Source: Zygnema cylindricum (lineage: Eukaryota; Streptophyta; Zygnematophyceae; Zygnematales; Zygnemataceae). From it: DNA of 64,000 nucleotides. This document shows positions 1 to 11,864 of this stretch, in pieces (position 1 is the stretch's first letter; each line of letters begins with the position of its first letter). Both the position numbers and the translations under genes were made by a program. The notes below the pieces were generated by a model that was not told where the DNA came from, searched no databases, and saw only the letters and a program-made list of their open reading frames with translations. The stretch spans positions 1 through 64,000 of the forward strand of contig JBBHKE010000960.1 in assembly GCA_037447655.1 (NCBI GenBank), written 5' to 3'.

Positions 1-25
1 CTCTCTCTCTCTCTCTCTCTCTCTT

Positions 26-63
<38 letters not shown>

Positions 64-65
64 TA

Positions 66-132
<67 letters not shown>

Positions 133-195
133 CATATATATATACATGCATATATATATATACATATATATATATACATATATATATATACATAC

Positions 196-226
<31 letters not shown>

Positions 227-380
227 TATCTATATATATACATATCTTTTATATATCTCTCTCTCTCTCGCTCTCTCTCTATATATACACATGTATATAT
301 TATATCTCTGTATGTGTCTATGTATATTTCTGGCTATTTAAATATATATGTATATATATATATATTTATAGGTAATATAT
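1..380. repeat. Compound CT/TA microsatellite
   Basis: A (CT)n run opens the window, followed by about 220 bp of almost pure (TA)n with CA/CATA interruptions, a second CT run near 255-280 and more TA to about 370. Frames open here encode only Tyr/Ile or Leu/Ser runs and are not genes. The block lies upstream of the AP-4 sigma terminal exon and is probably inside that gene's last intron. Confidence 0.9.
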
Positions 381-656
381 AACTTTTTGTGGAACATTTT
401 ATTTTGTCTGTTATTATTTTATGTTGACTTGAACAAAAATGTGGTGAATAATATATGTATTCTTTGATTTTGATTTTTTTTTTGTTTTTAATTATTACCA
501 TTGTTATTATTATTATTATTTTTAATAATTTACTTGTTTTTTCTACTCTGTTTTTTTTCATTGTCATTGATGTTTTTTCTTTTGTCCACTTTTTTTTGTC
601 TTGTAGTCGACATCATGGTTTACGAACAATTTTTTGTTCTTTTTTGTGTCTTGTAG
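381..656 (+). other. T-rich intron 3' part before AP-4 sigma exon
   Basis: Strongly T-rich DNA ending in TCTTGTAG at 649-656, a good acceptor for the exon at 657. A second TCTTGTAG about 50 bp upstream (599-606) is a possible alternative acceptor, but the DNA after it shows no similarity to the protein. No other exon is seen back to position 1, so the preceding exons lie outside the window. Confidence 0.6.
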
Positions 657-791
657 TGTGAACTCGATATAATGTTTAATCTCGAAAAGGCCCATTTTAT
701 GCTAGACGAGATGGTGATGAACGGATGCATCGTGGAAACCAACAAAAACAATATTCTTCTTCCCATACAACTAATGGACAAAAACTCATAA
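657..791 (+). CDS. AP4S: AP-4 adaptor complex sigma subunit, terminal exon
   Basis: This 45-codon segment (stop TAA at 789-791) reads [18 protein letters not shown], then [12 protein letters not shown], and ends QLMDKNS. That is the C-terminal end of the sigma (small) subunit of AP-4, the adaptor complex that sorts cargo at the trans-Golgi network. AP-1 and AP-2 sigma chains have different residues here; NGCIVETN followed by a PIQLMDK tail is typical of AP-4 sigma. The exon begins in frame after an acceptor AG at 655-656. The rest of the roughly 140-residue protein is upstream of the window. The frame is intact, so this could be the end of a working gene. The identification rests on recalled family sequence, not on a search. 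Confidence 0.85.
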   Translation, partial: CELDIMFNLEKAHFMLDEMVMNGCIVETNKNNILLPIQLMDKNS

Positions 792-849
792 AAATCATTC
801 TTGTGGCGAAATAGATATTGTAAGCAGTTGTGAACATTCAAGGAAAGCT

Positions 850-1140
850 GGAAATTTTGGTTAAATTTGGTGAAATTTTGATGGAATGAGGTGGAATTCT
901 GTTAAATACGTTTAAATACGTTTAAATTCGGTTTAATTCGATAGAATTCGGCTAAGTTTTTTTGAAGTCGGTAACTTTTGGTGAGATTTCTTGGAAGTTT
1001 GTAAAAATCTGTGAAAAATTGGAAGAATATCATAAAAAATCGAAAAAAAAACGGGAAAAATCGTAAAAAATCTTAGAGAATCTTATGATTTCATTTGCTG
1101 ACCCAATCAGCTGATGGACAAAAACTCGTAAAAGTTAAAA
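850..1140. repeat. Degenerate AT-rich repeat, duplicated exon tail
   Basis: Just after the AP-4 sigma stop are loosely repeated words such as GTTTAAATACG and AATTCGGT (about 850-990), then A-rich sequence. At 1108-1131 the last eight codons of the AP-4 sigma exon recur (Q L M D K N S stop) with two silent differences. Nothing upstream of those codons is shared at protein level, so this looks like a short duplication, or possibly an alternative 3' end. Confidence 0.5.
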
Positions 1141-1573
1141 AAAAAAATTGGTAAAACTCGACAAAAGAAAATAAAAAAAGGGGAAAAGTTCACTGTTGTC
1201 GTGTAAAGTTAGGAATCGTTGAATTCTTTAGATTTTTTAATCCATTAAAATGTCGAGGAAGTAATGATTTTTTGATAATTTCGCTTTCACTTTTTTTATT
1301 TTTTCAATGGTGTTGTTTTTCATATGTTATATATTTTTTTTCCTTTTTTTTTTTTAAGTTTAAATTTTTGGGATGTTGTGTGTTTTTGTTTGAAAAAAAG
1401 AAAAAGGAAAGTTTTCGTTTTTTTTCGGTTGTTTATAATTGTTCGAAAAGTTTAGGAAAAGGATTTTTACAGATTAGAATCAGTACATTTTCTTCTTTTG
1501 TTTTTTGTTTTAGTCATACTTTTTTGATTGTGAGACTAGTTTGTTCAAAAACTTGTTGAGCATCATTTTCTAT

Positions 1574-1622
1574 TCTTTTATTCTCCCTCTCCCTCGCCCT
1601 CTCCCTCTCCCTCTCCCTCTCT

Positions 1623-1653
<31 letters not shown>

Positions 1654-1690
1654 TCCCTCTCCCTCTCCCTCTTCCTCCCTATCTCCCTGT
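1574..1690. repeat. CTCCCT hexanucleotide minisatellite
   Basis: Polypyrimidine tract built of CTCCCT units with a few C-to-G or T changes, about 115 bp. Open frames across it encode Pro/Leu runs only. Confidence 0.9.
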
Positions 1691-1959
1691 TTGTACAAAA
1701 GAGCAATATATAGCGTTTCTAATTATATAAAAAAAATGCAGGATAAATTAAAAAGCACGATGGTAAACCATCTGAGTTCGGGGGTACAAAAAGGGTGGCA
1801 TGGCCGACACTGAAAAACTACCAACAGGGAATAAAATAACAGCACAACAAAAACAAAAAGAAAACAACAACAAGGGAAAATAAAAGCACCCAAACTCAAA
1901 ATGAAAAGCACGACAATTGACAAAGCCAGATCTTCAACCCCAACACCAACCCAATTAAA

Positions 1960-2480
1960 AAACTACGAAAGGCAACCCTGTAAGTCCTTGCATCCCGAGG
2001 TAGCACGATGAGGGAATTCCGGAACCCGGCGACGATCCATAGCCGCAACAGCTGATCGGAGGAGAATAGAAGCTTGCACTCGTTGTAAAGCCACAGATAA
2101 AAGGAAGTAAGGACCGAAGGAGGAGGGCTCACTGGTCCTCGGCGCTCGAAAGCACGTCGAGCGCAAGTACGGAGAAACTCGTCCATTGCAACGCCCAGAC
2201 AACCAAAAATCTCGACCGCCATCGGAATAAAGTCATCCATAGGGTCCCGGTGGGCACAATCACGCTCCTTCGCCTTAGCAGCATCACGAGCCGCCACCCC
2301 AACATGTCGAGCCGCCTGACCAACAACTGTAGCTGAAGTAGGGTTCGCCAAAACAATATCACCGAAGATGCGACGGGCACCATCAAGCAGAACAACATTG
2401 ATCCGACGCTGGAATACTATGAGAAACTTCCTGACGCACAGAAAAGCCCCCCTCTGAAGCGATAGTCGCAACGGCATCGC
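1960..2480 (-). pseudogene. LINE (non-LTR retrotransposon) ORF2 C-terminal remnant
   Basis: Reading the minus strand from about 2480 down, one frame gives LLDGARRIFGDIVLANPTSA and then DDFIPMAVEIFGCLG, and a second frame continues VALQRVQASILLRSAVAA near 2100-2030. Both segments resemble the short C-terminal region after the reverse transcriptase in many plant and algal LINE ORF2 proteins (an IPLAVEIFG-type motif followed by VALQRAQA). The change of frame near 2110 shows an indel, so this is a broken, 5'-truncated copy. No reverse transcriptase core remains. GC content is higher than in the flanks, which supports an insertion. Family assignment is from memory of related proteins. Confidence 0.6.
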
Positions 2481-2524
2481 GAATAGTGTCGTGCACCTGG
2501 ACCAAATCTCCCCCACAATGTTTG

Positions 2525-2670
2525 CAAGTGTAGCATAATATAGTATAATATGATCTAATCTAATATAACACAATATAACATACAATAATATAATTCAATA
2601 TATTATAACATAATTTGTTAGAATACCATACAATAGAATGTCTGCAACAAAATACAGTAAAATAAAATTG
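2525..2670. repeat. Degenerate TATAATA-type repeat
   Basis: Repeated words ATAATATA, CTAATATAAC and ACAATATAAC with a loose 10-11 bp period. The block abuts the high-numbered end of the LINE remnant, which is the remnant's truncated 5' side because it lies on the minus strand. Confidence 0.5.
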
Positions 2671-2936
2671 AATTTAATACAATATGATGATATAACATGT
2701 TGTAACATTGTTTAAATGTTTTGATTTTCTTTGGTTGATGTCATCTTTTGTATGTCCGGTTCCAAAACAGTAATTAAAAATTAATAAATATTAAAAACAT
2801 ATTTGTTTTTGATTTTTATTGTTTTTCCATTTTTGATTTTGCGTTTCCTTGATTTGAACCAAGAAACTAATTTTGTAAAAAAAACATATAAAAAATAATA
2901 TTAATCGATAAGCAAACGAACAAATCAATAAAATAA

Positions 2937-2937
2937 T

Positions 2938-2972
<35 letters not shown>
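2937..2972. repeat. (AAT)n microsatellite
   Basis: About eleven uninterrupted AAT/ATA units. Confidence 0.9.
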
Positions 2973-2974
<2 letters not shown>

Positions 2975-3118
2975 TTGTGAAACCCTTCATGTTAGAACCC
3001 TAACATACACAAAAATAAGCAGAAGAAATATTGACATTTATATGAATTATTTAAATAATTATCCCCACCCTATTTTTTCAAAAGTTTCAGCTCCTAGAGC
3101 GTTTCTCATCGTGCTGAC

Positions 3119-3290
3119 TAAAAAAAAAAAAAAAAAAAAACAAAGAAAAAAAACTAACACTTTAGGGCCCCCTCCTTTTTTGCCCTTCAGTCGTCCCCCT
3201 CCCTCCTCCCTCTCTCCTCCCTCCCCTCCTCCCCTCTCCCTCCCTCCCCACCTCCCTTCCCCCCCGCTCTCCCCCCTTTTTTTCCAGTCT
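3119..3290. repeat. Poly-A run followed by CT-rich tract
   Basis: A run of about 20 A, then roughly 120 bp of CCCTCC-type polypyrimidine sequence. The reverse strand is purine-only and open in more than one frame, giving spurious Gly/Glu/Arg ORFs. Confidence 0.85.
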
Positions 3291-3299
3291 TTGCACAAC

Positions 3300-3550
3300 A
3301 GCAACCACAACCGTCGTGCTGACGTAAGCAAAGCTGCACTACCGTGCCGAGCTCACTTCATGGGCAATCATGCTGATGTCATGACAACAAAACAACTGCA
3401 CTGTTTTGCAGACTGCAGGATCCGCCAGCTGACGCCACGATGACCTTCAGGTGACGTCATGCTGGCGTCAGCATAAGAATCGCCGTCTGAAACTGGTCGA
3501 GACAATAGAAAAAAAAAAAAAAAAACGTGCCTTCGCCCTTTCGCTTGTCC

Positions 3551-3637
<87 letters not shown>

Positions 3638-3895
3638 CGCCCTCTCCCCCCCCCCCCTCCCCCCACACTTATCTGGAATAAGCGACAAAGGTCATCATGT
3701 GACGTCAGTAAATTCATTGTAAACGGCTAATGGATCATCATGCTGACAACAACAAACGACTGTCCCGACGACCCCTATGATCATCTTGTTGACGTTAGCG
3801 GATAGCAGACTGTCGATGATCATTCTGCTGACGCCATCAAACCAGTGTAAATGACCCGTGGATCGTCATGCTGACGACAACAAACGACTGTCATA
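3300..3895. repeat. Degenerate interspersed TGCTGACG repeat
   Basis: The word ATCATGCTGACG and close variants recur at about 3309, 3369, 3455, 3695, 3736, 3785, 3825 and 3863. The last block includes a near-exact repeat, TCATGCTGAC followed by GACAACAAACGACTGTC-like sequence, at 3732-3763 and 3858-3890. A (CT)n tract (3549-3634) interrupts the array. The TGACGTCA palindrome, a bZIP-type core, is partly present in several units. Confidence 0.55.
3547..3662. repeat. (CT)n microsatellite with C-rich end
   Basis: About 85 bp of perfect CT repeats followed by a C-rich stretch; a short poly-A lies upstream at about 3510-3526. Several ORFs over it on both strands encode Ser-Leu or Arg-Glu dipeptides and are artefacts. 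Confidence 0.95.
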
Positions 3896-4553
3896 AGTTA
3901 AGAGGAGAGATTATGATACGCGAACTTGCGACCATGCATATCGTATATTATAAAATACAATATTTTGTACGATATAAATACACCTTGAATCGTTATTGTT
4001 GATACGTTTTTTTTGCCACTTAAAACATCTTTTCTTTGTACACGCTTGTGGGATTGTGGATCTGACGGTTGCGATTGAAAGGTAAGATTCTCAGATTCCA
4101 ATTGGCAGTCTAAGGGTGCTTCTCTGTGTGCTTAAGTAAGGGTTTTTTTTCTGTCGTTTCCTGTAAAACTTAGAGTCGTACCGCGTAAGTTTCAACCGTA
4201 CAATAAAATAGAAAAAGTGAGAAGTACATTTTGCGTCATCATCGAATTTAAAATGTACTATATCTTGTCGTCTTGTGTTCTTCGACCCACTTCGACGACA
4301 AAAAACGTCATCTTCAACCTTATCGTTAAAATACAAGGCCGATGTGTTTTAAAATTAGGGATTTTATATAAACAAATAGGAACACGTATTCGCACGTGTA
4401 ATGTTTTGTTCAAAAAGTTCAAACGATTTCAAGCGACGTGGAAGTGTACACGATTCGCAATGTTTTGTCTGTTTTTGTTTAATACGACAAAGAGAAGTAC
4501 ACAGTTTGTTTTGTTTTGTCCGTTTCTATTCGGTACGGATTTTTTTTTTGCAG

Positions 4554-4651
4554 GGTCTCAAGGTTACGATGCCATTTCACGTCGAGCCGACAATAGACGC
4601 AAAGTCAAAACGCATCTTCTTCAACCGTGAAACGGCACAGGCTGGAGGGCG
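4554..4651 (+). CDS. Candidate orphan exon, unrecognised protein
   Basis: A T10 tract plus GCAG (acceptor at 4552-4553) precedes an open stretch reading GLKVTMPFHVEP, then AKSKRIFFNRETAQAGG, followed directly by GTAGGT, a plausible donor at 4652. The composition is richer in GC and more protein-like than its surroundings. I do not recognise the family. No matching exon was found in the flanking few kilobases, so it is either one exon of a gene with very long introns, a captured gene fragment, or chance. Confidence 0.35.
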
Positions 4652-5019
4652 GTAGGTCTACAATGTCACGAAAAATCACGCGAGGTCACAAGCAGTTACG
4701 AAAAGTGACGTAGGTCATCACAGATTGTAGACGTTGACAGCTGTCACGGGCATTGTCGACGTATACAATCGTCACGCCCTTAAGTGACAATTTCGTTTGG
4801 TACACATAGGGACACCCGAAATCCGGGTCCGCCGGATCTGCGCTAAAAAACAAAAAAAAATCTCTAAGTTTGAAGTACATAGAGACGCACCCTAACACTA
4901 CAAAACCCTAAAAACTGATAATCGGACACGTGTGATGTTTTCAGTGGCAAAAATTTTATCAGCATTAACAGCTATACACGGTGTACCGTACGTAGAAATG
5001 TATAAAGGATAAAAAATTA
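4652..5019. other. Non-coding, GTCACG-rich
   Basis: Several GTCACG/GTGACG words within 4665-4785 on both strands; nothing recognised as coding. Confidence 0.4.
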
Positions 5020-5140
5020 GGGTGAAGTTCCATTAGACGAAAAGTGAGGTTGTTTACAGAAATTCGACCTTCTCCGTACTTCGTCGTACTTCTTTGGGTC
5101 AAGTTCCATCGGTCGAAAAGTGGGGTAATTTTACATTAAT
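5020..5140. repeat. Two Harbinger-like element ends in tandem
   Basis: TTA then GGGTGAAGTTCCATTAGACG at 5020, and GGGTCAAGTTCCATCGGTCG at about 5096, each followed by AAAAGTGRGG. They match the left terminal repeat of the elements at 13352 and 16003. No matching right end was found nearby, so these are solo or decayed ends. Confidence 0.5.
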
Positions 5141-5284
5141 CTGCGACTATCCGTACCAAACTGTACCGTTTTTTTTGTCTTTATACGCGAAACAACATTA
5201 CAAAGAATCTTGCCAACACTCCAAAGGTCTTAGAGGTAACACTGACCGTCGGATATTCATCCGCGAGGCGTTCGGGTCATTTTT

Positions 5285-5366
5285 CTCTATAGCTGCCAAT
5301 GTATCTGTATAGCTGCCAATGTATCTGTAGAAGGTGCTATGTATCTGTAGGAGGTGCTATGTAGGA
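5285..5366. repeat. Short tandem repeat, about 20 bp unit
   Basis: TAGCTGCCAATGTATCTG occurs twice, then GGTGCTATGTATCTGTAG-type units follow; four imperfect copies in all. Confidence 0.75.
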
Positions 5367-5641
5367 AGTGGGTTTGCAGCTACAGAAGAAAAAAAAATCT
5401 CGACACGCTGGATGATTAAACTACGTGTCACAAAAGACAACCATCGAAAACTGACAAAATTTGCACATGACACAAGCTTCCGAAAATACAACCGAAAAAA
5501 AAAATGTAATTTCGTAACTCTCCTCGTCACTCTATTTTCGGTATCATAGAATCAAGTAACAACTCTGAAAACATTTCTAAGTCTTTAGGCTTCCTCTCAC
5601 AAAACATAGAGAGGACTATAGCTTTAAAAAAAAACAATACT

Positions 5642-6175
5642 TGATAGGAACTAGAGATCTATGGTTGCATTTGGGAGGGGATAATACTGACATCACCACT
5701 TAGAGTGATGCCAGTTATAGGGATGCTCGGATAAGGGGGTGTACTTCAAGGTATGTGTTTTATGTTGGAAATGGGGCTTGTTGTAGGAGCAGCAAGCAAC
5801 AAAAGGTGATTGCTCAGTCCACCATGGAGGCTGCGTATATGGCCTCTTGTTTGTCTGTGAAAGAATAGATGTGGGTGAAATCATTGCCTCAAGAACTTGG
5901 GTATATGAAGAATGGAGTGCAGAAAATATTTTGAGATAATCATGCTGCAATTGCAATTGCAGCAAACCCAAAGCATTACTTTAAAGCAAATTATATGGAT
6001 ATCGGATTAAGCTTTGTTGGAGAGAAGGTAGAGAATAAAATAATTAGTTTGGAATATAGACCAAATGGGGAGATGGTAGCAGATATGATGATCAAACCTG
6101 TGCCTTCTCCGAAGTTGGTAATTTGTAGGGAGAAGTGTGGACTAAAGCAAAAAACAGATTAGAAATTAAGGGGGG
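5642..6175 (+). pseudogene. Ty1/copia family A RNase H fragment
   Basis: Translation gives LGTRDLWLHLGGDNTDITT, SDASYRDA, YVGNGACCRSSKQQK, then DNHAAIAIAANPKHYF and DMMIKPVPSPKL. These are the RNase H/C-terminal motifs of a copia polyprotein and match the intact-order copy at 43800-44320. In-frame stops interrupt it, and everything upstream of the RNase H domain is missing at a sharp left junction near 5640. A purine-rich tract (ATTAAGGGGGG, about 6165-6175) directly precedes the LTR and is the likely plus-strand primer site. Confidence 0.85.
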
Positions 6176-7105
6176 TGTTGAAAAAAGTATTTTCTGTTTT
6201 CTATCTTTTGTCAGTCTGTCTATGAAGGTTTTTAAAGTCCTCACACTTGTCGTAATCACTGAGGACTTAGAGAGAGCCATGACTGCCTTAAGCAGTCAAG
6301 AAAACACACTAAGGGAGTAGGAGAAAAATGTCTTTTCTTCCGTTAGACGCGGAGACTAGGATTTGATCCTATGACCTACGGGATGATAAGCGTACGGCGT
6401 AACCGTGCTCCTTATCTATTAGGTCATAATGAAACGTTAGATGTACTAGGTATGTTTTGTATCTAAAGATATAACTAATCTACATACTCCATTTCGCGGA
6501 TTACAAAACGAAACTACGTTGAATCTAAACGGACGCGATTAATTGTCGATTTGCAATCGGACGGCTCATAGTGGAGTTGAAGTATCAGAGTTGTCATTTA
6601 GCGGTTTGTGAGCCAATGTCGGTGGATGACAGGTGGCAAGCCATAAGTGGACGACGGATATTACAGGAAGAGTAACCATGGCTCAAAAACTGGCAAATGT
6701 CAGCGGGACAACCATGCCGTACTATGGTGGTATAAGAGTATCGTGGCAGCTATACTTCTTGTACTTTACAGTCTTGTGATTGGTTGAGTAAAGTAGTTGT
6801 AGGAAGGGGTTTAGAGAGGGAATTAGGATTTAGACATTTTTTTTGAGGCACCTCTCTCTCTCAGAGACCTTCTTTGTTTATAATCCATCTTTGGCCGACC
6901 ATAACTTATGCTCAGAGGAGCGAATACAATGATTCATTTTGCGTTCGGCTCAAGGGAGTTCGGTCTTCACAAGGGTGAGGCTGATCATAATATTTGCGTG
7001 CCAAGGTGACAGTTATTCAGTGGGAAAGTCAAACGGGCAAATATTATAATAGAGGCTTCATATAAGCTGGACATTTTGTGGGCCAATGGAGGTCACAATA
7101 TTACA
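6176..7105 (+). mobile_element. Family A 3' LTR
   Basis: Starts TGTTGAAAAAAG right after the purine tract and ends ATATTACA. The end is set by alignment with eight other family A LTR ends in the window, all finishing 20 nt after an ATG or ATA. An antisense tRNA-like module lies at about 6345-6430. DNA after 7105 is unrelated. Confidence 0.8.
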
Positions 7106-10100
7106 AACAAACCCTTACATGAGTACAATTGATTGCCATAATTGTCGTCAGCAAAAGGTTCCTCTCAGTGGTGCTGCTTACCGTACGAACAACATTACTA
7201 GTTGTAAAATTTACGACTTATTATCGAGCAATGCTTGTATAAACTATTATTGTTTATCGATAGCCATTTTTGAAATTGTTATATATAATTTTTTTGATCT
7301 ACTGATAATCGATTTATTGGTTTGGTGTATCGATAACAAAATTATTGTGATAAATTTCAGATATATATCGAGAGGAATTACGGATAATTATTGGGCCGAC
7401 AACTATCGACGATAAATCTGTAGTAAGCCCTTCCCACCTACCCCCTTTTTCGTTGGCAATATCTCCGTACCCAGTACGTGCTTCATTTATGTACCAAAAT
7501 TTTGTATTTTTTGTTCAAACCACCCCGCCAACCAATAATTATCCGTTTTAAACTTTGTTCGTTCAAGAGCGATGTATCGAGACCTCCCACCGCTCAAATG
7601 CTTATAACATTGGTTATCGCAGTTATCGCAGATAAAATTCACCCGATACATAACACTAACAAGATTTTATATCCGTGACTCGATGTAATTGCTGCCACGT
7701 AGGTTAAAGAGTATATATTGAGAATCTTCAAAGATGTTTCAAACCGTGCAATTTCAACGTAAAAAATGTATATTCGTACTACATCACATAAAAAATTATC
7801 TTGATAATGAAACCCCATCTTGTTCGAAAACTCTTATGTTTTTCTAAACAACTACTTTTCAGCCTTGTCTTTTCAAAACCAAAATTGGAAGCGTAAGAAA
7901 CTACGAAATTCAAGAGAAGATAAAAGAAGTCCGATAAGATCTATTACGGTCAACATTTTTAGTGGATTCTGGTGACTTACATCCACTTTGTAAGAAGGTG
8001 GATGGCCTTTGCTACTTGCAAAATTTTTGAGGTGGGTAGTCCATCAAAAAACCGAATAGAAAAATTGCTTCGAAGATGAAGACCCACAAATACATGAACG
8101 CTCAATATTTAAGCTCGGACCCTTAGAGAATTATGATCGAATCTCATGCAAGGTTGTTTTTAAAAATAATAGAAAAAAAAGTATGTCATCGTTTCAGAAA
8201 ATTTCCAATTATGTAAACAACCTCAATTTTCCTTTAATCGAACCTCATCATTAAACCTTTTCTAGGTTCATGTTCTTCACTGTAAACACTTATAACAAGC
8301 CATGCAAGATGAATAGTGTAACGTTGTAAAAATTGTACCAAATCAGTAATGTGGCATGAAACACGACAATACCTCGTGATAATATTGTATCAAAATTAGT
8401 GTCTTGCGCAATAAAAGTATTGTATTACACATTTCATTGTAAAATCACATGAAATATTCACTCAAATTAGACAACGGGCCAAACAAGATTAATACTTATT
8501 TTATTATCTTTGGCCCTTTGCCTAACTCAATCAATGTCGAAAGAATGTCTTGCTAGATGATTCGTGGTTCGATATGAAACCAAATTTTGTCTATCATTAG
8601 ACTCTTACCAACAACTGATATTTACATATTTTTTCACTTATTGATGGTATTTGTATTCGCTCAAAGTATATGCTAAAATAAATTCGTCGGTATACATTAT
8701 TGATATGTTTTCAGCTATAAGTCAATATCACGATGGATTGACCATTAATTTTAACCATTTTAGAAAAGGATTTAAAATATAAGCATATTAGAGTTTGTTT
8801 CACAATAAAATCGAAAATTTTAAAGGTTCGCTTGATAAGCTACCACATTTTTTTAGACTCTTCTATAGAAATTATATAAATGACAAAGAAATAGATTCTA
8901 ATATGTTTGTAATGAGAAAGATTTATTCTAGAACATGTGATAAAAAATACCATCACAGTCTAAAAAAGGTGACAAAGAGAATAAAGTGGAGCATTTGAAA
9001 ACTACAAGAGTAAAAAAAACATAGTTAAAGGCATTGAAAAAAAAACAAAAATCAGCACTAACTAAGCAAAGTAACCAATGAAACTAACTTGGAATTCAAA
9101 ACCTCACAAACAAAATAGAGAAGAAACTTAATGTTTATGACTACCTACAACTCTAACTCTTTAGATTTAAACCTAGGAGATCGTGAACGTGAATTGCATC
9201 TTTTGTTCGAATATTTGTGAGGAAAACCAGTCATTGACTACGGTGCTTCGTTAGAGGAGAGCCACGCCTTCCGTTTGTTGAAGGGTAGCGCATAAGTGTT
9301 GATGGCAAAAAACATCAAGAAGGCTCGGTGGACCTCTAAGACCTTTGGATTCTTATTTTACGCGCACACAATCGGGTGGGAAATCGTTGAAAGACTTATC
9401 CAAAGTGCAAAAAAGTTTAGTTTTAAATAACACAAAGTAATCTATTGTGCCTCGCTGAGCGTAATAAGTCTTGATTTTTCAAGACCGTATGGATATTATA
9501 CCAGTGGACACCTGAGTCCCTCGCAAATGTGTTAAAACCACAAAACCAAGTGTCCGCCTAGACCTGTGAAGGAAAACAAAATCAACTCGAGGAATTGGAA
9601 GACCTCTAAACTAGATAGAAAAAAATGTATTTGACAAACCTCTTATTCCTAATACATCGTGCTTAGGCGCCAACAATAGAAATTGCACATTCTACCAAAT
9701 CGAAAGCGGAATGTTGGTTCCAAACACAATACGGGTGCTAAAAAAACGGAGGGGGAAGTAAACGAAAAAAAAGATGTAAGCCAAAACGTACACTAGTCAG
9801 ACGTGAAATGAAGTGTGAAAAGAATTAGTGTTGGTTGCAACCACGCACCACCTCTTGGAATGGAACAAAAATATAAACGAGCAAGATATTTTGTAAAAGG
9901 TAGCTTGTTTAATATACTTGTTGATTCACCACTTGCTAATTACTATAAAATCCAATATTAGAGATGAATGTTGTTGTTACAAATGAGAGACGTAACGTAG
10001 GCGTCCAACGGTAGTAGCGCACGCATCGAGAGAAAAGCCTCACGAAATGGAAATAATATTCATTCAGCTTTAGAAACGACTTAAGCTAACACAAGGACGT

Positions 10101-10334
10101 TTTGAACAATGAAACAAAAGGTGATGGTAAGCCCCACCAAAGCTCAAGTACCCAAATTTGTTGTTGGGGCAAATTTGTTGTCTAACCACAAAAATTAAAC
10201 CACCATTTGAAGTCATGAGGCTAGCTTGTTAAAAGGCTAACGATACCTTTTTTTGATAAAAAATAAATTCCTCCGTGTTTATTGGTTCTTTTTTCTATGC
10301 ACGTTGTTTCCGGTCAGGTTCGACAACAAATTTC
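7106..10334. other. AT-rich intergenic DNA, no gene recognised
   Basis: No exon with convincing motifs and splice signals was found. Short frames such as 8795-8998 have no recognisable similarity. A stretch near 9250-9430 (KKARWTSKTFGFLFYAHTIG in one frame) is mildly protein-like but is stop-interrupted and was not identified. Confidence 0.5.
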
Positions 10335-10885
10335 CAAATTTTAAGAAAGAGCAAAACACACTGAGAAATATTTCCTATATTTTAACCTTAAAAGGGTCAA
10401 TGGGAAAACCTTACAAACTGTCCAAAATCGTATTGAACTACTTTATGTTTGTGCCGCATATTGTTTTGTTTGGACTAGGGTAAAACACTTTAGCACAACA
10501 AAGTATTTCTTAAACATGTAATAACACATTATGTAAATAATATATAATACCTTGTAGTGGTACTCTTGTAAATATTGTTTTTACCATTTTTCCTACAAAA
10601 AACGTGTTGGCCATTTTCCTTTCCAATTTTGCGTGGGATAAAACCATAGTAAGAAATATTTCGTATATACTGCCTGAAAAAAGACTGTGTGGACGGCGAG
10701 ACTAGCTATCTGAAAGCCTCGAGATTTTTTTTTTGTGCCACATACTCTCTTGTTTAGACTAGGGTGACGTTCTTTCGCAATATAAAGTACATTACAAGCC
10801 TTGAATAATACATGATATAAAGTATTTACTCCACCATGTATAAGTGTTAGTGTGAATTTTCTTTTTCCACACGAACAAGTTATTT
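10335..10885. repeat. Old tandem duplication, about 285-bp units
   Basis: Shared words appear in the same order in two adjacent copies: AGAAATATTTCSTATATW (10361 and 10650), TTTGTGCCRCATA (10450 and 10733), TTGTTTRGACTAGGGTRA (10465 and 10750), and a related ATTACATG/AATAATACATG block. Divergence is high. Confidence 0.6.
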
Positions 10886-11862
10886 TTTTTGCAAAATTTT
10901 TGGTTTTAAGAAGACCTCCGATCAGAGGATGAGAATTTTGCCTCTCAATTCAATGCGTCACAAATTCTTTGACAAGTGTGGACGATTACAGATATTTGAA
11001 GTGGTGAAATAAATCAGTTAACGATTCATGCGGTAGTGTTGTGTTTGCTAGCTTCTTAGTTTTAATTGATGTGTACCTTTTGACTTACATGTAATCCATA
11101 TAATGGTTTGATATATTATTAAATGTCATATCGCAATAGTTTTCCATTGCAAACTACCGTGACAATTGACTTTGATTTTTGAAGATTTTTGTAGGGTTCA
11201 TGGTCACAATGTGTTGATCTAACATTATCTTATATTATCGTACAAAAAGTTGTACTAGAGAAGAGTCTTATAAATTTGGTTGTATGGAGTGCGATGTTAG
11301 TGTACGTCACTGTTGCGCACTACGTACAAGAGTTTTGTGTGTTTGTGTAGCATAATAAAGAATGGATCGTAATTTTTAACATGACTTAAGATAGAATGTA
11401 TACATTATAACACGATATAACATATAGTAGTATTGTTCGTTATCCTTTATCAACACAAATATGGTCTGTAATCATTGAATCGTAACCACGCGATGTATCG
11501 ACTCCCTTTGTTGTTTGATGGCCGATAATATCGAGTGTTTGAATTACAGCAACGGGTATTTAACAGTACTTAACAATTATATGCACATTATATGGAAATA
11601 TATCGGTGACAACAGCGTATTTGTCGTACACTCTAGATGTCGCCTCGCGTTACCGTTAGACAATCGATCAGAGGTCACAATATGGTAACCCAAAATCCGT
11701 ACCCGATCCGTAGCCGCCGAGCCGGTTTGGATCCAGTACGAATCAGGTTCCAAATTTTGGGAGCCGTCCTAATTCGGCCGGATGATTAAAAAAAAATATA
11801 ATTCGGTTGAGACCGGGTAAGCAACAAACAGAAAACAATGAAGGTTTTTAAGTGTTCATTAC
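10886..11862. other. Intergenic, nothing recognised
   Basis: AT-rich sequence with dispersed GTACA/CGTAC words; no coding or RNA gene signal seen. Confidence 0.4.
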
Positions 11863-11864
11863 TA

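Noticed and set aside
28-382. Tyr-Ile ORFs at the window start
   Set aside because: Translation of TA/CATA repeats; the DNA is probably intronic.
3451-3730. Four overlapping Ser-Leu or Arg-Glu ORFs
   Set aside because: Direct translation of a CT microsatellite on both strands.
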